A stretch of DNA of 64,000 nt from the NCBI GenBank assembly GCA_037962975.1, contig CM075670.1:155438501-155502500 (forward strand), written 5' to 3'. Both the position numbers and the translations under genes were made by a program. This DNA is from Clitoria ternatea. Taxonomy: Eukaryota > Streptophyta > Magnoliopsida > Fabales > Fabaceae. Positions 24,705 to 37,029 of this stretch are shown here, piece after piece; the stretch's first letter is position 1, and each line of letters starts with the position of its first letter. The notes under the pieces are model-generated. The model was not told the DNA's origin. It did not search any database and saw only the letters and a program-made list of their open reading frames with translations.

Positions 24705-24714
24705 GTATATAAAC
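24705..24714 (+). promoter_or_regulatory. Probable TATA box of element E
   Basis: GTATATAAAC in the 5' LTR is about 350 bases before the LTR end, a sensible place for a U3/R boundary. No start site is shown. Confidence 0.5.
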
Positions 24715-25057
24715 CTCAGCAAAAAGGTATAAGGGGAGACCCTTAATTCTAAACCTTACACTCATACTTGCATAATTCTCTTAGATTTGCTTTCTAAGTC
24801 AAAACAGTACTTCAAAATACTGACTTGAGCATCGGAGAATAATTGCAGGTACAACCACCAATTGTGTCAAGGCAAAGGAGACTATTCCAGGCGGACTACT
24901 ACACCGCCACAGAGAGCATTGTACCACGTCCCTGTATGCAAAGAGTACTCCATATTTGTATCTGTACAAAGACCTTTCCGTATCAGATTTCATATTACAT
25001 ATACAATTTGAATTGTTTGGTAATCACCCCTTTACACCCCCAGTAAAGAACAGTTCA

Positions 25058-25077
25058 TTAGCACGCCCAGTGGGACC
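25058..25077 (+). other. Primer-binding site of element E
   Basis: TTAGCACGCCCAGTGGGACC follows the LTR end. It has the GC(A/G)C...GTGGGA shape of Tat-lineage primer-binding sites. I cannot name the tRNA with certainty. Confidence 0.55.
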
Positions 25078-25131
25078 TGTAAATTTGGTAATCCCACAAT
25101 CCTTGATCGATTCCCATTACGTTCGTCATCA

Positions 25132-26037
25132 ATGGAAAGACCAGGACCAGAAGTGCAGACTGAGGATTCCCCTCTACGTAATCCTAGACGTCTAAGCTTC
25201 GACAACGATATTCACAAAAAGGCAACGCATGTTGGCTCTCCAGATCCGAGAGATGACATGATCAGAATGTTGAGGGAAGAAATCACAAAGCTTCGACGTG
25301 AAAAGGTGAATCCCATGCACGAGAAAGCAGGTCCCGCAAAACAGCCGCAACATGAACCGCATGTACAGGAGGAATCGAGTACCCCAAATTATTCTCGCAT
25401 CCCTACTTACATGGAAGAACAACGAAGCCTTCCACTGGCAAATGCCCATCATCATGAGGGAAGGAGAGTCGTTTCAAATACATCCCCCTCGGGATACAAG
25501 ATGAGTGTCCCATTTTCCAAAAGACCCATGAATGTGCATGTCCCCAGACATTTGCAAACTATGCAACCTATTTCCATAGGAAAATACACCGGGGAGACAG
25601 ATCCTTCTAAGCATTTAGATGCTTACATCTATGAAGCTATGTTCTTAGGTGCGGAAGAAGACGTCATGTGCAGAATGTTCCCCAGGACCATCACAGGTGA
25701 GGCTCTTAGCTGGTTCAAGAGTTTACCTTCAGGTTCCATTGATTTATGGGAGGACTTGGCCACAGCTTTTGGTAGCCACTTTGTAATCTCTAGGGATACG
25801 CCTAGAACCTCCCATACCTTGGCACAGATTAAGCAAGGTGATAAAGAACCTTTAAAGGATTTCCTAAAGAGATTTTATAAAGAGGCAGCCATGGTCCCTG
25901 ACTTAACAGAAGCAATCCAGCTGCATATCCTCATCGAAGCCATGCAGCCGAAGTCCCCTTTTGCTTTGTCTTTGGCAAAAGGGCCTCCATCCACCATGGA
26001 AGAGTTTCGCAGAAAAGCATCCAAGTACGTAGGTATT
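25132..26037 (+). pseudogene. gag: Gag of element E, N-terminal part, split by F
   Basis: 302 codons from ATG at 25132. After a charged N-terminus with a short helical segment, the retrotransposon Gag domain occupies about residues 140-300, including PISIGKYTGETDPSKHL and GEALSWFKSLPSGSI, and ends ...ASKYVGI. This is the capsid precursor of a Tat-type element. The frame is intact up to the F insertion. With F and one TSD copy removed it continues in the same frame at 43473 as EMRLEATTARNK. F therefore inserted cleanly into codon sequence and did not cause an independent frameshift. Confidence 0.88.
26033..26037. repeat. Target-site duplication of element F (left copy)
   Basis: gtatt at 26033-26037 is repeated at 43468-43472. 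Removing one copy together with F restores the E gag frame exactly. Confidence 0.92.
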
Positions 26038-27394
26038 TGACAGGGCCCGCAAGCGCACGGGTTATGTCGCGTAATATAAAAGATTATCGTTTTCCACAGG
26101 GACTGCGTTCAAAGTACCAGTATATTGAAATTTAATTATCCACACAATTGATTTTTAATATTTTTATAAAATAAAGCACAAATTAAAGTTACACAAAATA
26201 CGAATTAATATAAAAATAAAATTTACTTGACACTTAAAAATCAGAGTTGAGAATATCTTGGGATTTCGAGGGATTAAGACTCTATTTTATGTTAATGAAT
26301 TTTAACTTTTCATAAATAAGAATCGAATTAAGTTTTCCAAGGCGAATTTTCCACAAGCTAATTAATATGTTCCTCTCGGAATCCTATTAATGTACCTAAC
26401 CTATGGAAAGCGCTGCTTAATCCTCAGAAAGGCCCATTATCATTTTATGAAAATCCCTTTTATTTCCTCAAAAGAATTTTGATTACTTTCACGGTTTTAC
26501 CGAGGTCACAAAAAGCATCTCAAAAATCTTAGGTTTAGTTTAAAGCTTTCCGGTAAAAATAAATCTCTCGATTCTATTTATTACCTAAACTTACTAATAT
26601 ACCCGCAAGTATACAGTTTTATCATTTAGGTTCTTGTTAGGAATTACTAAAAGCATTGAGTATTTTTTAAACTAAATGGAAAACAAAAAATTTTTTAATT
26701 CCAAGTCAAAATAACATTAAAATAAAATATTATCATACCCCCTTTTATCCCAAGATAATTAATTTAGCTACTCATGAAATAATTCAAATTTATATAAATA
26801 ATGGAAAAATAAAACATACAAGACATGGTAAAAATAAAGACTTACGGGTTTCTCCAAAAGCTCAAAATAATTTACCACTGTAATTCCTTGTTGCAATAAT
26901 TTCTCCACCAATTACAAATTTAAATTCTCACTTTTACAGCCCTCACACTCTTACAAAATAAAAGAAGGAAAAGAAAAAAAAGGAGAAGAAAAACGAACAG
27001 AGAAAGAAAAATGAAGAGAAGAAAACTAAAGAGAAAAAGAGAGAAAGTAACGAAGAAAGGAAAATGAATCTGATGGTAATTGATGGGAAGAAGTTGTGTT
27101 TTTACTGATGGGTTGCTGCTGCTTTTATAGGCAAATGGATGGAGGATTCCAGCTATGAAAATGCGTTCAATTTGCAAGTGGAAGAAACTTTCGGTGCATG
27201 TGAGTTCCAGCTGTGCCAATTTGTTTCCAATTTGCATATTTTAATATTTCTAATAATTCGGTGCTTGGATTTTAGTGATGATTGGTGCAGAATGATGAAA
27301 TTCAGAGTGGAAAAATGTCATTTTCCCATAAATCTGAGTGAAAGCTTGCTGGAGGGTGTGGGTGCAAATTGGACAGCGCGGAGAGGAGTTGCTG

Positions 27395-27625
27395 TTGGAT
27401 GGAGATCTGTACGGTGTGGAGAGTATTGCTGGACGGTGTTGGTTGGAGAGGAGTCCGGGCGGTGTTGTGTTGGAGAGGAGTCTGGGCGGTGTTGTGTTGA
27501 GTGGGTTGCTGGGCGGTGTTGTGTTGAGTGGGTTGCTGGGCGGTGTTGGTTGGAGAGGAGTCCGGGCGGTGTTAGTTAGAGAGGAGAGTCTGGGCGGTGT
27601 TATGTTGAATGGGTTGCTGGGCGGT
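27395..27625. repeat. GGGCGGTGTT minisatellite in F LTR
   Basis: Imperfect units of about 27-36 bases, for example 'gggttgctgggcggtgttgt' and 'gagaggagtctgggcggtgt', are repeated about seven times. The copy in the other LTR is at 41790-42020, with small differences. Confidence 0.75.
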
Positions 27626-28059
27626 GTGGATGATGGAGAGAAAAGGGACAGCGGATAGAAGATGAAGTGGGACAGTGTTGTGGCTTGAGGACGGAGTTGT
27701 GGATGGAAAGGAGAGGACGATGTGTGGTATGGATTAGAAGAAGAAAGGGACAGCGGATAGGGAATGTGGGTCAGATTTCTGGATTGAGGACGGTGTAGAG
27801 AGTGATCTGATGTTTGGAGTTGTGGAGTGTAGGTCGGTTTTGAAAGGAGAGGGGACGGTGTGGAGAGGAGTGTTGTTGATTGTGGCCGGTGTTGGGCCTG
27901 TGAAGAGATGGAAGGAGTCGGTGTTGATGGAGGTAGTGATCCGGGGTTGCATTGTGGAGAATTGGGTCGGTTTTTGCTGGATGAAAGGACGAGTGAAGAT
28001 TGACTGAAGAGCAACTTCCATTCAGTCAGAATTGACTGCAGAAGGACTTGGAACCGACT

Positions 28060-28830
28060 GAAACCACTCACTCGGCTCAGGTTCATGGAGTTCATTCGGA
28101 ACAGGTTGAAGACTCACTCGGCTCAGATTCAATCGGTTCCTAATCATTTTCACTCGGCTGTCTCTGAATTTGAACCACTCGGTTAAAGCTTTGCTTTGGA
28201 ATTCACTCGGAAGTGCCTTCTTATTTTTCACTCAGAACTTACACTTGAAGGACTCTGGAAACTGGCTGGTAGAAGTTTATGTCCGAGCCTTGTTTTGCTC
28301 AGAAGTGCAGCTTTCTGCATTAGCTCACTCGGATGTCTTCCTTGGAGACTTTTCACTTGGATTTAATGTGAAACTTAAAAGTCAGTCTGAGTATGATTTA
28401 CTCCTGGTCGGATTTCACCTTGTCCGATTAAGACACCACTCGGAAATGCCTTGTTCTCCGAATGAAACCACTCGGATTCTCCTTAGTCAGCATTTATTCA
28501 TTCAATGGCATTCCTTCTGCTCGGAATCAATTCACTCAGAATCAGCTTTTTGCCCAGAAAAGCACTTGTTCTTTGGTCAGACCTGCTTCAGTCAGCATTC
28601 TTCACTCGAGTCAGCCATTTATCACTCGGAATGGCTTTGACAGGGAACTTTCCACTCGGATTTGGCTCCAACAGTGAAGTATTCCACTCGGCAATGCTCC
28701 ATTCTGAATCGTTCCACTCGGAAAGGCTCCATTCTGAGCCATTCCAATCGGATTTACCTTCAACAGTGTAGTATTCCACTCGGATTTGGTCCTTTCTCAG
28801 TCATCCTACTCGGATTTGGTCATTTTGAGT
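28060..28830 (-). repeat. Dispersed CACTCGG field in F LTR (CCGAGTG on sense strand)
   Basis: About 15-20 CACTCGG copies plus variants such as CACTCAG are scattered through 0.8 kb on the plus strand. This is the same heptamer as in LTR B and, because F is transcribed from the minus strand, it is in the sense orientation. The partner field is at 42450-43230. Confidence 0.85.
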
Positions 28831-29076
28831 CGGAATTCAGTATAAAAAGAGAGTTCTTTCTACTTTGGGCTTGTTCTTCTTGTTTCTTTATCATTTTATG
28901 GTCGTTTTTCTCTTGTTTTTGACCCTTTATTACCTTAATTCCTGCAAAATAACATACCTAAGTAGACTAGAGTGGAAAGAAAGCAAAAATCACAATAAAT
29001 AAAGGAAATACAGTGGATAATGACTAAAATCCTAAGCAATTTAGACCTAATTTATTGTATTATAAAGCACTTATCA

Positions 29077-29095
29077 AAATACCCCAAACCAAAAC
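29077..29095 (-). other. Polypurine tract of F
   Basis: The minus strand reads GTTTTGGTTTGGGGTATTT directly before the LTR start TGATAAGTGC, the typical Athila 3' polypurine tract. Confidence 0.75.
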
Positions 29096-30414
29096 GTTGC
29101 TTGTCCTCAAGCAATCACCATATTCACAAGATAAAATACAGAAAACACTAAACTTAATAAACTAAGGAATCCAAAATAGAGAAACAGATTTATTCAAATG
29201 CCAGTTTTATTTTTCTTATGTGAATCAATTTTCAATGTCAAGATTTGAGATACTCTTCTCACAATTTTCACTCAAGTGTTTCAAGGTTTGTGTATCTCTC
29301 AAATCATCATAGTCAAAAAATATTACCATAAGCTTGTTAATAAACCAGAAACTCCACAGTTTAAATAGAAAATATGTCAAAGTCTAAAGGTCTTTCAAAG
29401 GTTGTAATGTGGCCTTGGGTTGTATTGTCAAGGTAGGAATTTCAAGAAAAATGGAATACAAAAGGGCTTTAACAGTCATGAATGATTCAAATCACCATTA
29501 TAAATTTAACAGAGCAAATTTTTGAACTTTTATGGACTTTTTTGGAATTCATTCAATATCATCCTTTTGATTTTCTTTTTCTTTTTCTTACTTTTCTTTG
29601 CATTCAATACCATATTTTTCTTAAGTCCTTTCTTATTTCTTTGCTCCACTAAATTTCCAACTTTTTTCACCATTAAGAGAAGATCAGTCAATGAAAGGTT
29701 TCAAGGAAAAATTTTTGCTTTTAGGCTCAAAAGGGGCAACTAGGGGTCAAATTGTGCAAAATTTCTGAGGCTTAAGAATAAGACCTAATTGTGCCTTTAT
29801 CATTCTAAGACATATAATCAAAAACCATTTTGAATCGGTTGCAAAACAAGTTCTAGAATATTAATGACTATGAGATTCACTCAATCAAAAAAATATGGGT
29901 TTTGAAAATTTGTTTGATAAATAACCCATTTTGGCTCAAGTCTAACCATGGAAAGTCTTTTCAAAGAAAATTTTAATCACATAAAGTTCATTTAGACATT
30001 GATTTGTCATTTAAACAATCAAATTTTGAAAATTTTACTCAAAATTTTGGGATCCTTAGATACTTTAGCCTTGTGTTCAAAGTAAACTTATCATGCAATC
30101 ATGGTAGATTACAAGATTACAAACAAGGAAAACACACATGCAAAATAAAATAACAATCACACAATGTAAACAAAACAGTTAAGTTTTCTTACCTACCACC
30201 CCAAACCAGAATTTAACATTGTCCTCAATGTTAAAATGGATGATAAAAGGATAAGAAAACTTACCTGTAATAACCCTAAACCAGCATCTGACATAATTAG
30301 GTTTTTTTTTATAGAATAAAAACTTAAAATAAATAAAACAACAACTTTTTATAGGGTTACCTCCCTATCAGTGCTAAGTTTTAAGTCTTCAGCCAGACTT
30401 CTCACTGTTTGGAT
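29096..30414 (-). other. Non-coding 3' region of F
   Basis: These 1.3 kb lie between the pol end and the polypurine tract. Some Athila elements have an env-like frame in this position; none is visible here. A conserved box 'gatagggaggtaaccct' (minus strand, about 30352-30370) corresponds to the post-pol box of X. Confidence 0.65.
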
Positions 30415-32982
30415 TTACTCATCAGGAGCATCAAACAAGTCCAAGTCACTTGCTTGTTGTATTGGTTGACCTGTCAGATAGTGCTTTACTCTCTGTCCAT
30501 TTACCCTAAATGTACCAGATTTCTCGCTCTATAGTTCGACAGCTCCAAAGGGAAAGACTTTTGTCACCTTGAATGGTCCCGACCATCGGGACCTCAGTTT
30601 ACCTGGAAAAAGCTTCAGTCTGGAATTAAACAGTAAAACCATATCACCTGGATTAAATGTTCTCCGTTGGATGTGACGATCATGCCATTGTTTGGTTTTT
30701 TCTTTATAAATTCTGGCATTTTCGTATGCATCTAGACGGAGTTCTTCAAGCTCATTTAATTCCAACAATCTTTGTTCACCCGCAGCCTTATGATCAAAGT
30801 TAAGAGTTTTAACAGCCCAAAAAGATTTATATTCTAGCTCAACAGGTAAATGACAGGGCTTCCCATATACTAGCTTAAAAGGTGTGGTTCCAATGGGAGT
30901 TTTGTATGCGGTTCGATACGCCCATAAGGAATCATCTAACTTAATAGACCAATCCTTACGTGATGTATTCACCACTTTTTGAAGAATATTTTTAATTTCC
31001 CGATTGGATACCTCAACTTGTCCACTAGTTTGTGGGTGATAAGGTGTAGCAACCTTATGCCTAAATCCATATTTCTTTAGAAGGGTCTGAAAAGTTTTCT
31101 CAATAAAATGAGACCCTCCATCACTTATAACACATTTTGGGACCCCAAACCTTGGAAATATTATTTTCTTGAAAAGTTTAATAACAGTCTTAGCATCAGA
31201 ATGGGGTGAAGCAATGGCTTCCACCCATTTTGACACATAGTCAACTGCCACTAATATGAACTGATTTCCAAAAGAAGAGGGAAAGGGACCCATAAAATCA
31301 ACACCCCATACATCAAACAATTCAACTTCTAAAATGGTATTTAATGGCATTTCTTGTCTCTTACCAATGTTACCTGTTCTTTGGCAAGCATCACAAGTTA
31401 GATCATACTTACGTACATCTTTAAAAATATTTGGCCAATAGAACCCAGCTTGCAATATTTTAGCAGTTGTCGTGGAGGTGCTCATGTGCCCTCCACAGGA
31501 AAGAGAATGGCAATGATCCAAGATAGCATGGACATCATCTTGTGAAACATATCTCCGGATCATACCATCTGCATATTGCTTGAAAAGGAGTGGTTCATCC
31601 CAATAATAATGCTTGACATCTGCATAAAACTTTTTCCTTTGCTGAAAGCTAAGATCAGGAGGTAAGATACCACATGCAAGAAAATTTACAAAATCAGCAT
31701 ACCAAGGAACACGTTGGATACTAAGATTCAAGAGTTGTTCATCTGGAAAAGATTCATTGATGGGAATATTATCTGTTTCTTCTTTTTCAGATGTCAACCT
31801 AGATAGGTGGTCAGCGACCAAGTTCTCGGTACCCTTCTTGTCCTTAATTTCCAAGTCAAATTCTTGCAATATTAGAATCCACCTAATTAATCTAGGCTTT
31901 GCTTCCTTTTTATTCAATAGATACTTAATGGCAGAGTGGTCAGTGTAAACAGTAACATGTGAACCTACCAAATAAGACCTAAATTTATCAAAAGCAAAGA
32001 CAATAGCTAATAGTTCTTTTTTAGTTGTGGCATAATTTACCTGAGCATCATCTAGCGTTCGGCTGGCATAATGAATTACATGGAGCTTTTTATCCTTTCG
32101 TTGCCCCAACACAGCCCCTACTGCGTAATCACTCGCATCGCACATCAGCTCAAATGGGAGTTTCCAATCAGGTGGTTGTACGATGGGGGCAGAGATTAGA
32201 GCTTGCTTAATCCTGCAAAAAGCTTCCATACAAGATGAATCAAAATTGAAAGGCACATCCTTACCCAGAAGAGTTGTAAGAGGCTTTGTGATCTTGGAGA
32301 AATCTTTAATGAACCTGCGATAAAACCCTGCATGTCCAAGAAAACTCTGAATACCTTTCACATTTGTGGGTGGAGGCAATTTTTCAATTACTTCCACTTT
32401 AGCCTTATCAACTTCTATACCTCTCTCAGACACCAGGTGTCCAAGAACTATGCCTTCTCTTACCATAAAATGGCATTTTTCCCAATTTAGAACCAAATTG
32501 GTTTCTTCACAACGCTGCAAGACTTGGCACAAATTTGTTAAACAGTTATCAAAATCCAAACCATGCACTGAAAAATCATCCATAAAGACTTCCATCACAT
32601 TTTCAATAAGGTCAAAAAAAATTGCTTGCATACACCTTTGAAAAGTCGCAGGTGCATTACATAAACCAAAAGGCATACGTCTGTAAGCATAAGTCCCATA
32701 AGGGCAAGTGAAGGTAGTCTTTTCTTGATCAGATGGATGAATAGGAATTTGATGAAAACCTGAATACCCATCCAAATAACAGAAATAAGAGTGTTTCACA
32801 AGTCTTTCAAGCATCTGATCAATAAAAGGGAGGGGAAAATGATCTTTTTTCGTGGCGCTATTTAACTTCCTATAATCAATGCACATGCGCCAACCAGAGA
32901 CAATCCTAGTAGGAATCAAGTTATGTTTATCATTTTCAATCACAGTTATTCCCCCTTTTTTAGGCACCACATGGACCGGACT
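30415..32982 (-). pseudogene. pol: Pol of F: reverse transcriptase, RNase H, integrase (C-terminal part)
   Basis: The frame is open from the G insertion site to a TAG at 30529-30531. It contains RT with the catalytic box FMDD (about residues 129-132 of this part, in FMDDFSVHG), and RNase H (ELMCDASDYAVGAVLG through NLVADHLSRL). Integrase follows with the HHCC zinc domain (ending CDACQRTGNIGKR) and the DDE triad in GVDFMGPFP, SDGGSHF and QVEVSN. After TAG the same frame continues for 37 more codons, through a conserved SGTFRVNGQRVKHYL segment to TAA at 30415-30417, so TAG is a nonsense mutation in the last 5%. Upstream it joins 38099 once G is removed, reading SSKWVSPV-HVVPKKGG. Confidence 0.9.
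32978..32982. repeat. Target-site duplication of G (left copy)
   Basis: ggact at 32978-32982 is repeated at 38094-38098. Removing G plus one copy restores the F pol frame. Confidence 0.9.
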
Positions 32983-34049
32983 TGTAACGCCCCGAAATAT
33001 TAATTAAAATTTTCGAGTAAATTTTTCGCTTTTTCGAAGATCATTTTAAAAAATTCATAAATTTAATTCAGAGTTTATGTAGTAGTTGATAACAACGGAA
33101 AAATTATCATACATACTAGTCATGAATAATTAAATTCAAGAAAATATTTAAGTAGCGGAAACGATTTAGAAAATAATGGTACATGACATATTATACTTAT
33201 TACAACCCATAAAATCAAAGTTCAAGTAATAATTCAAATAGGCATCAATCATGGCATCACTCTGCATTCTGCGTGTCGTTCACTGTAAAAATTAATGTAA
33301 GAGTGAGATAGAATATAGAATAAGTATAAAATAGATAAAATTGCACAAACACAATCAACAAGTCATAATGATATGATGAATATGCCAACAAGTCCATTTA
33401 ATAGATCTTTAATTAGTCAAATGATGTCATGCTGGATCCATTTGGTTTTTGGTGGGAATACTGCAGTAAAAGTCTCATAGAGACACAAATAGGGCTTTAG
33501 CATATACCATGAATCCCTACACTTCATGGCGCTTAAGTACCGAAGTACACGAATATCATAAGTAGGTCTTTGCATAAACCATGAATCCCTACACTTCATG
33601 GCACACAACAAAATAGGGCTTAACTCATCATAGAGTAACCCCCCACCAGGGTAGGCAATCATGGAACCCCTAAATTCCATGGTGCGTCCGAATGCTTATG
33701 ATGCATGAATGCCTTTAATTCTTTTAACATACCATGATATCCATATTTCCAAAACTTCTTGGAATGCAAGTCCTCAAAGGACACAACACTCATAATAATT
33801 CACAAAATCATGGATTTACTGTTTTAGTCACATGTGTCAATATCACAAGGTATTCATGTACATATAAAGTAGTTTCTTTATTCATAATTATTCGCCACCA
33901 CATCATACAAACTGCATAATGCTCAACAACATTTCTAATAACTCATAATCACTCAAGAATTCAATCATAAGTCTTTATCCATAGAGAAAATATCATTTTC
34001 TTTCATAATAGCTTTTATAAGTGAATTTCAGCATTCCCAACAGCAACAT

Positions 34050-36190
34050 ACATTAGCAAAACAGTCATAACATGGGCAAATCAACACCTTTTTAGATGAT
34101 TCCACTTTCTATAGCTTAATAATACGATTATCTACAACTTTCATGCAGAACACATTTTTAGATTCCAATCAGAAATACCACTTATCCACAAAATACCACA
34201 CTGCCTCAAGATGAGTTTTCCAAAACGTATACATATTAGTAATTTGAACGCTTCTGGAGTTACAAAAATGCTTTTGGCATGAAACCAGTTCTAATTTATT
34301 CTTAACACAAATATCTACAATTTCCATGAAGACACCAACCCCTAATTCTCACCACAAAATTCCCAGTTTTAAAAACGAGATTCGGATTTCACATTAACAG
34401 GATTACAGCTTGTACATACTTCAGTATTATGAGGATAACTTGAGCTACAAAAATTATTTTGATGTGAAACCACTTTCTAATGATCCACAACATAAATATC
34501 TACAACTTTCATGAAGACATCCAAGGCTGATTATGCATGTATAATTCCCAGAATATCAAAATATGCACAAAACATGGAACAAATCTTTCACTCGGACATG
34601 CAGTAGTATTTTGGCTATAACTTTTGCTACACATACTCAAATCAGTCGGTTCAGGTCTCAAAATTCACATAACAAAAAGATTTACAACTTTCATGAAGAG
34701 ACTGATCACTAATTCTTACCACAAAATTCCCAGTTTTAAAAATAATATACAGATTTCAAGTTCACAGATTTACAGCTTGTACATACTTCAGTATTATGAG
34801 CATAACTTGAGCTACAAAAATTATTTTGATGTGAAACCACTTTCTAAAGATCCACAACATAAATATCTACAACTTTCATGAAGACATCCAAGGCTGATTA
34901 TGCATGTATAATTCCCAGAATATCAAAATATGCACAAAACATGGAACAAATCTTTCACTCAGACATGCAGTAGTATTTTGGCTATAACATTTGCTACACA
35001 TACTCAAATCAGTCGGTTCAGGTCTCAAAATTCACATAACAAAAAGATTTACAACTTTCATGAAGACACTGATCACTAATTCTTACACAAAATTCCCAGT
35101 TTTAAAAATAATATATGGATTTCAAGTTCACAGATTTACAGCTTGTACATACTTTAGTATTATGAGCATAACTTGTGCTACAAAAATTATTTTGATGTTA
35201 AACCACTTTCTAAAGATCCACAACATAAATATCTACAACTTTCATGAAGACATCCAAGGCTGATTAGGCATGTATAATTCCCAGAATATCAAAATATGCA
35301 CAAAACATGGAACAAATCTTTCACTCGGACATGCAGTAGTATTTTGGCTATAACTTTTGCTACACATACTCAAATCAGTCGGTTCAGGTCTCAAAATTCA
35401 CATAACAAAAAGATTTACAACTTTCATAAAGACACTGATCACTAATTCTTACCACAAAATTCCCAGTTTTAAAAATAATATACGGATTTCAAGTTCACAG
35501 ATTTACAGCTTGTACATACTTCAGTATTATGAGCATAACTTGAGCTACAAAAATTATTTTAATGTGAAACCACTTTCTAAAGATCCACAACATAAATATC
35601 TACAACTTTCATGAAGACATCCAAGGCTGATTAGGCATGTATAATTCCCAGAATATCAAAATATGCACAAAACATGGAAGAAATCTTTCACTCGGACATG
35701 CAGTAGTATTTTGGCTATAACTTTTGCTACACATACTCAAATTAGTCGGTTCAGGTCTCAAAATTCACATAACAAAAAGATTTATAACTTTCATAAAGAC
35801 ACTGATCACTAATTCTTACCACAAAATTCCCAGTTTTAAAAATAAGATACGGATTTCAAGTTCACAGATTTACAGCTTGTACATACTTCAGTATTATGAG
35901 CATAACTTGAGCTACAAAAATTATTTTAATGTGAAACCACTTTCTAAAGATCCACAACATAAATATCTATAACTTTCATGAAGACATCCAAGGCTGATTA
36001 TGCATGTATAATTCAAAGAATATCAAAATATGCACAAAACATGGAACAAATCTTTCACTCGGACATGCAGTAGTAATTTGGCTATAACTTTTGCTATACA
36101 TACTCAAATTAATTGGATCAGGTCTCATAATTTAGATAACAAAAAGGTCTACAACTTTCATGAAGAAGTCAAAGACAATTTCATACGTTT
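34050..36190. repeat. Satellite-like array of about 183-bp monomers in dimers, inside G
   Basis: The anchor TCTACAACTTTCATGAAGAC or a close variant recurs at 34131, 34314, 34499, 34681, 34866, 35048, 35232, 35414, 35599, 35781, 35966 and 36149. Successive spacings are 183, 185, 182, 185, 182, 184, 182, 185, 182, 185 and 183. Alternate monomers are more alike than neighbours, giving a dimeric unit of about 366-367 bases repeated about four to five times with high identity; the first monomers are more diverged. Confidence 0.88.
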
Positions 36191-37029
36191 TCAGTTTCAA
36201 AATTAAGCCACAAGATACAAAATTAAAACTAGAATCCTAGAACAGCATACAACTCTACCCATTTCATAGTTATTCACAACCCTCTCCCCTCTTACTTGAT
36301 TTGATGATCTTTGGCTGACTGAAAAGGAGTCCCCTGGCTGTCCTGGTTCTATTTGAAGGTCTTGAGGAAGAAGGAAAATGGTATACTGTAATTCTGTTTT
36401 CTTAAGAGTTTCTGAAGGGATATTGTTTTGTTTAATAATGCAAGGCAGTGGGGGACAATCTCTTTGTGAGTGGGTTTGCTAGTGCTGTTAGTGGAGATAA
36501 TGGAGGATTAATAATAAAAGGTGGCTATCTTAGTGCCCATTTCTGGCCGTCCTACGTACTAGAGCGATTAGTGGGTTCAAATGCATTAAAATATGCCTAA
36601 GAGACAAGAAAAAGGTCAAAAAGTTACTTCTGCTCTTTAAACCGACTGGAATTCCACTTCCAAGTCCGGTTGAGGAGACCAGCAATTCCTCTTTCCTTCC
36701 TTTGGGCGGACTTCATCCGGTCTTGTACACCGGCTCAAAGTCATCCGGTGTGGACATCAATTCTAAGGAAGACTGAGTTAAACCTTCCTTGAAGCCAACC
36801 GGTGTTCATTAATAATAATCCGATCACATGGTCATCCGACCTATAGCTTATTCGGTAAAGTATTGATCCGGTGTATAATACACACAAGTCAGTCCCCTCT
36901 ACACCGGTCGTCCGATGTGATGTAGGTATTAATTGACATCCGTTCTTCCCCTTTGAAATCTTGAAGTTGTCCTACCCTTGGAGGTTAGAACGGATCAGAA
37001 GTGTTTCTTCCGATCTCACTCAACCGACT

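Larger units (their letters stand above)
24050..25057 (+). repeat. 5' LTR of element E
   Basis: It starts TGATCCAGTCCC at the point where homology between LTRs C and D breaks, and ends AACAGTTCA directly before a PBS-like sequence. It is about 1.0 kb. No partner LTR is in the window, so the ends rest on the C/D comparison and the PBS. Confidence 0.65.
26038..29076 (-). repeat. Left LTR of F (3' LTR in element orientation)
   Basis: This direct repeat matches 40430-43467. It holds a GGGCGGTGTT minisatellite (27395-27625), a CACTCGG field (28060-28830; CCGAGTG on the element sense strand) and a minus-strand TATA word, CCTATAAAAG, at about 27121-27130. Several small frames here are repeat-encoded and present in both LTRs. 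Confidence 0.92.

Noticed and set aside
27250..28095. 281-residue proline/serine/threonine-rich minus-strand frame in the F LTR
   Set aside because: Encoded by the GGGCGGTGTT minisatellite and low-complexity LTR sequence. The other LTR carries a shortened version. It is not a conserved protein.
34624..35972. Four similar 82-90-residue frames starting MLHILKSVGSGLK
   Set aside because: They are the dimeric satellite units of G read in one frame, not a gene family.
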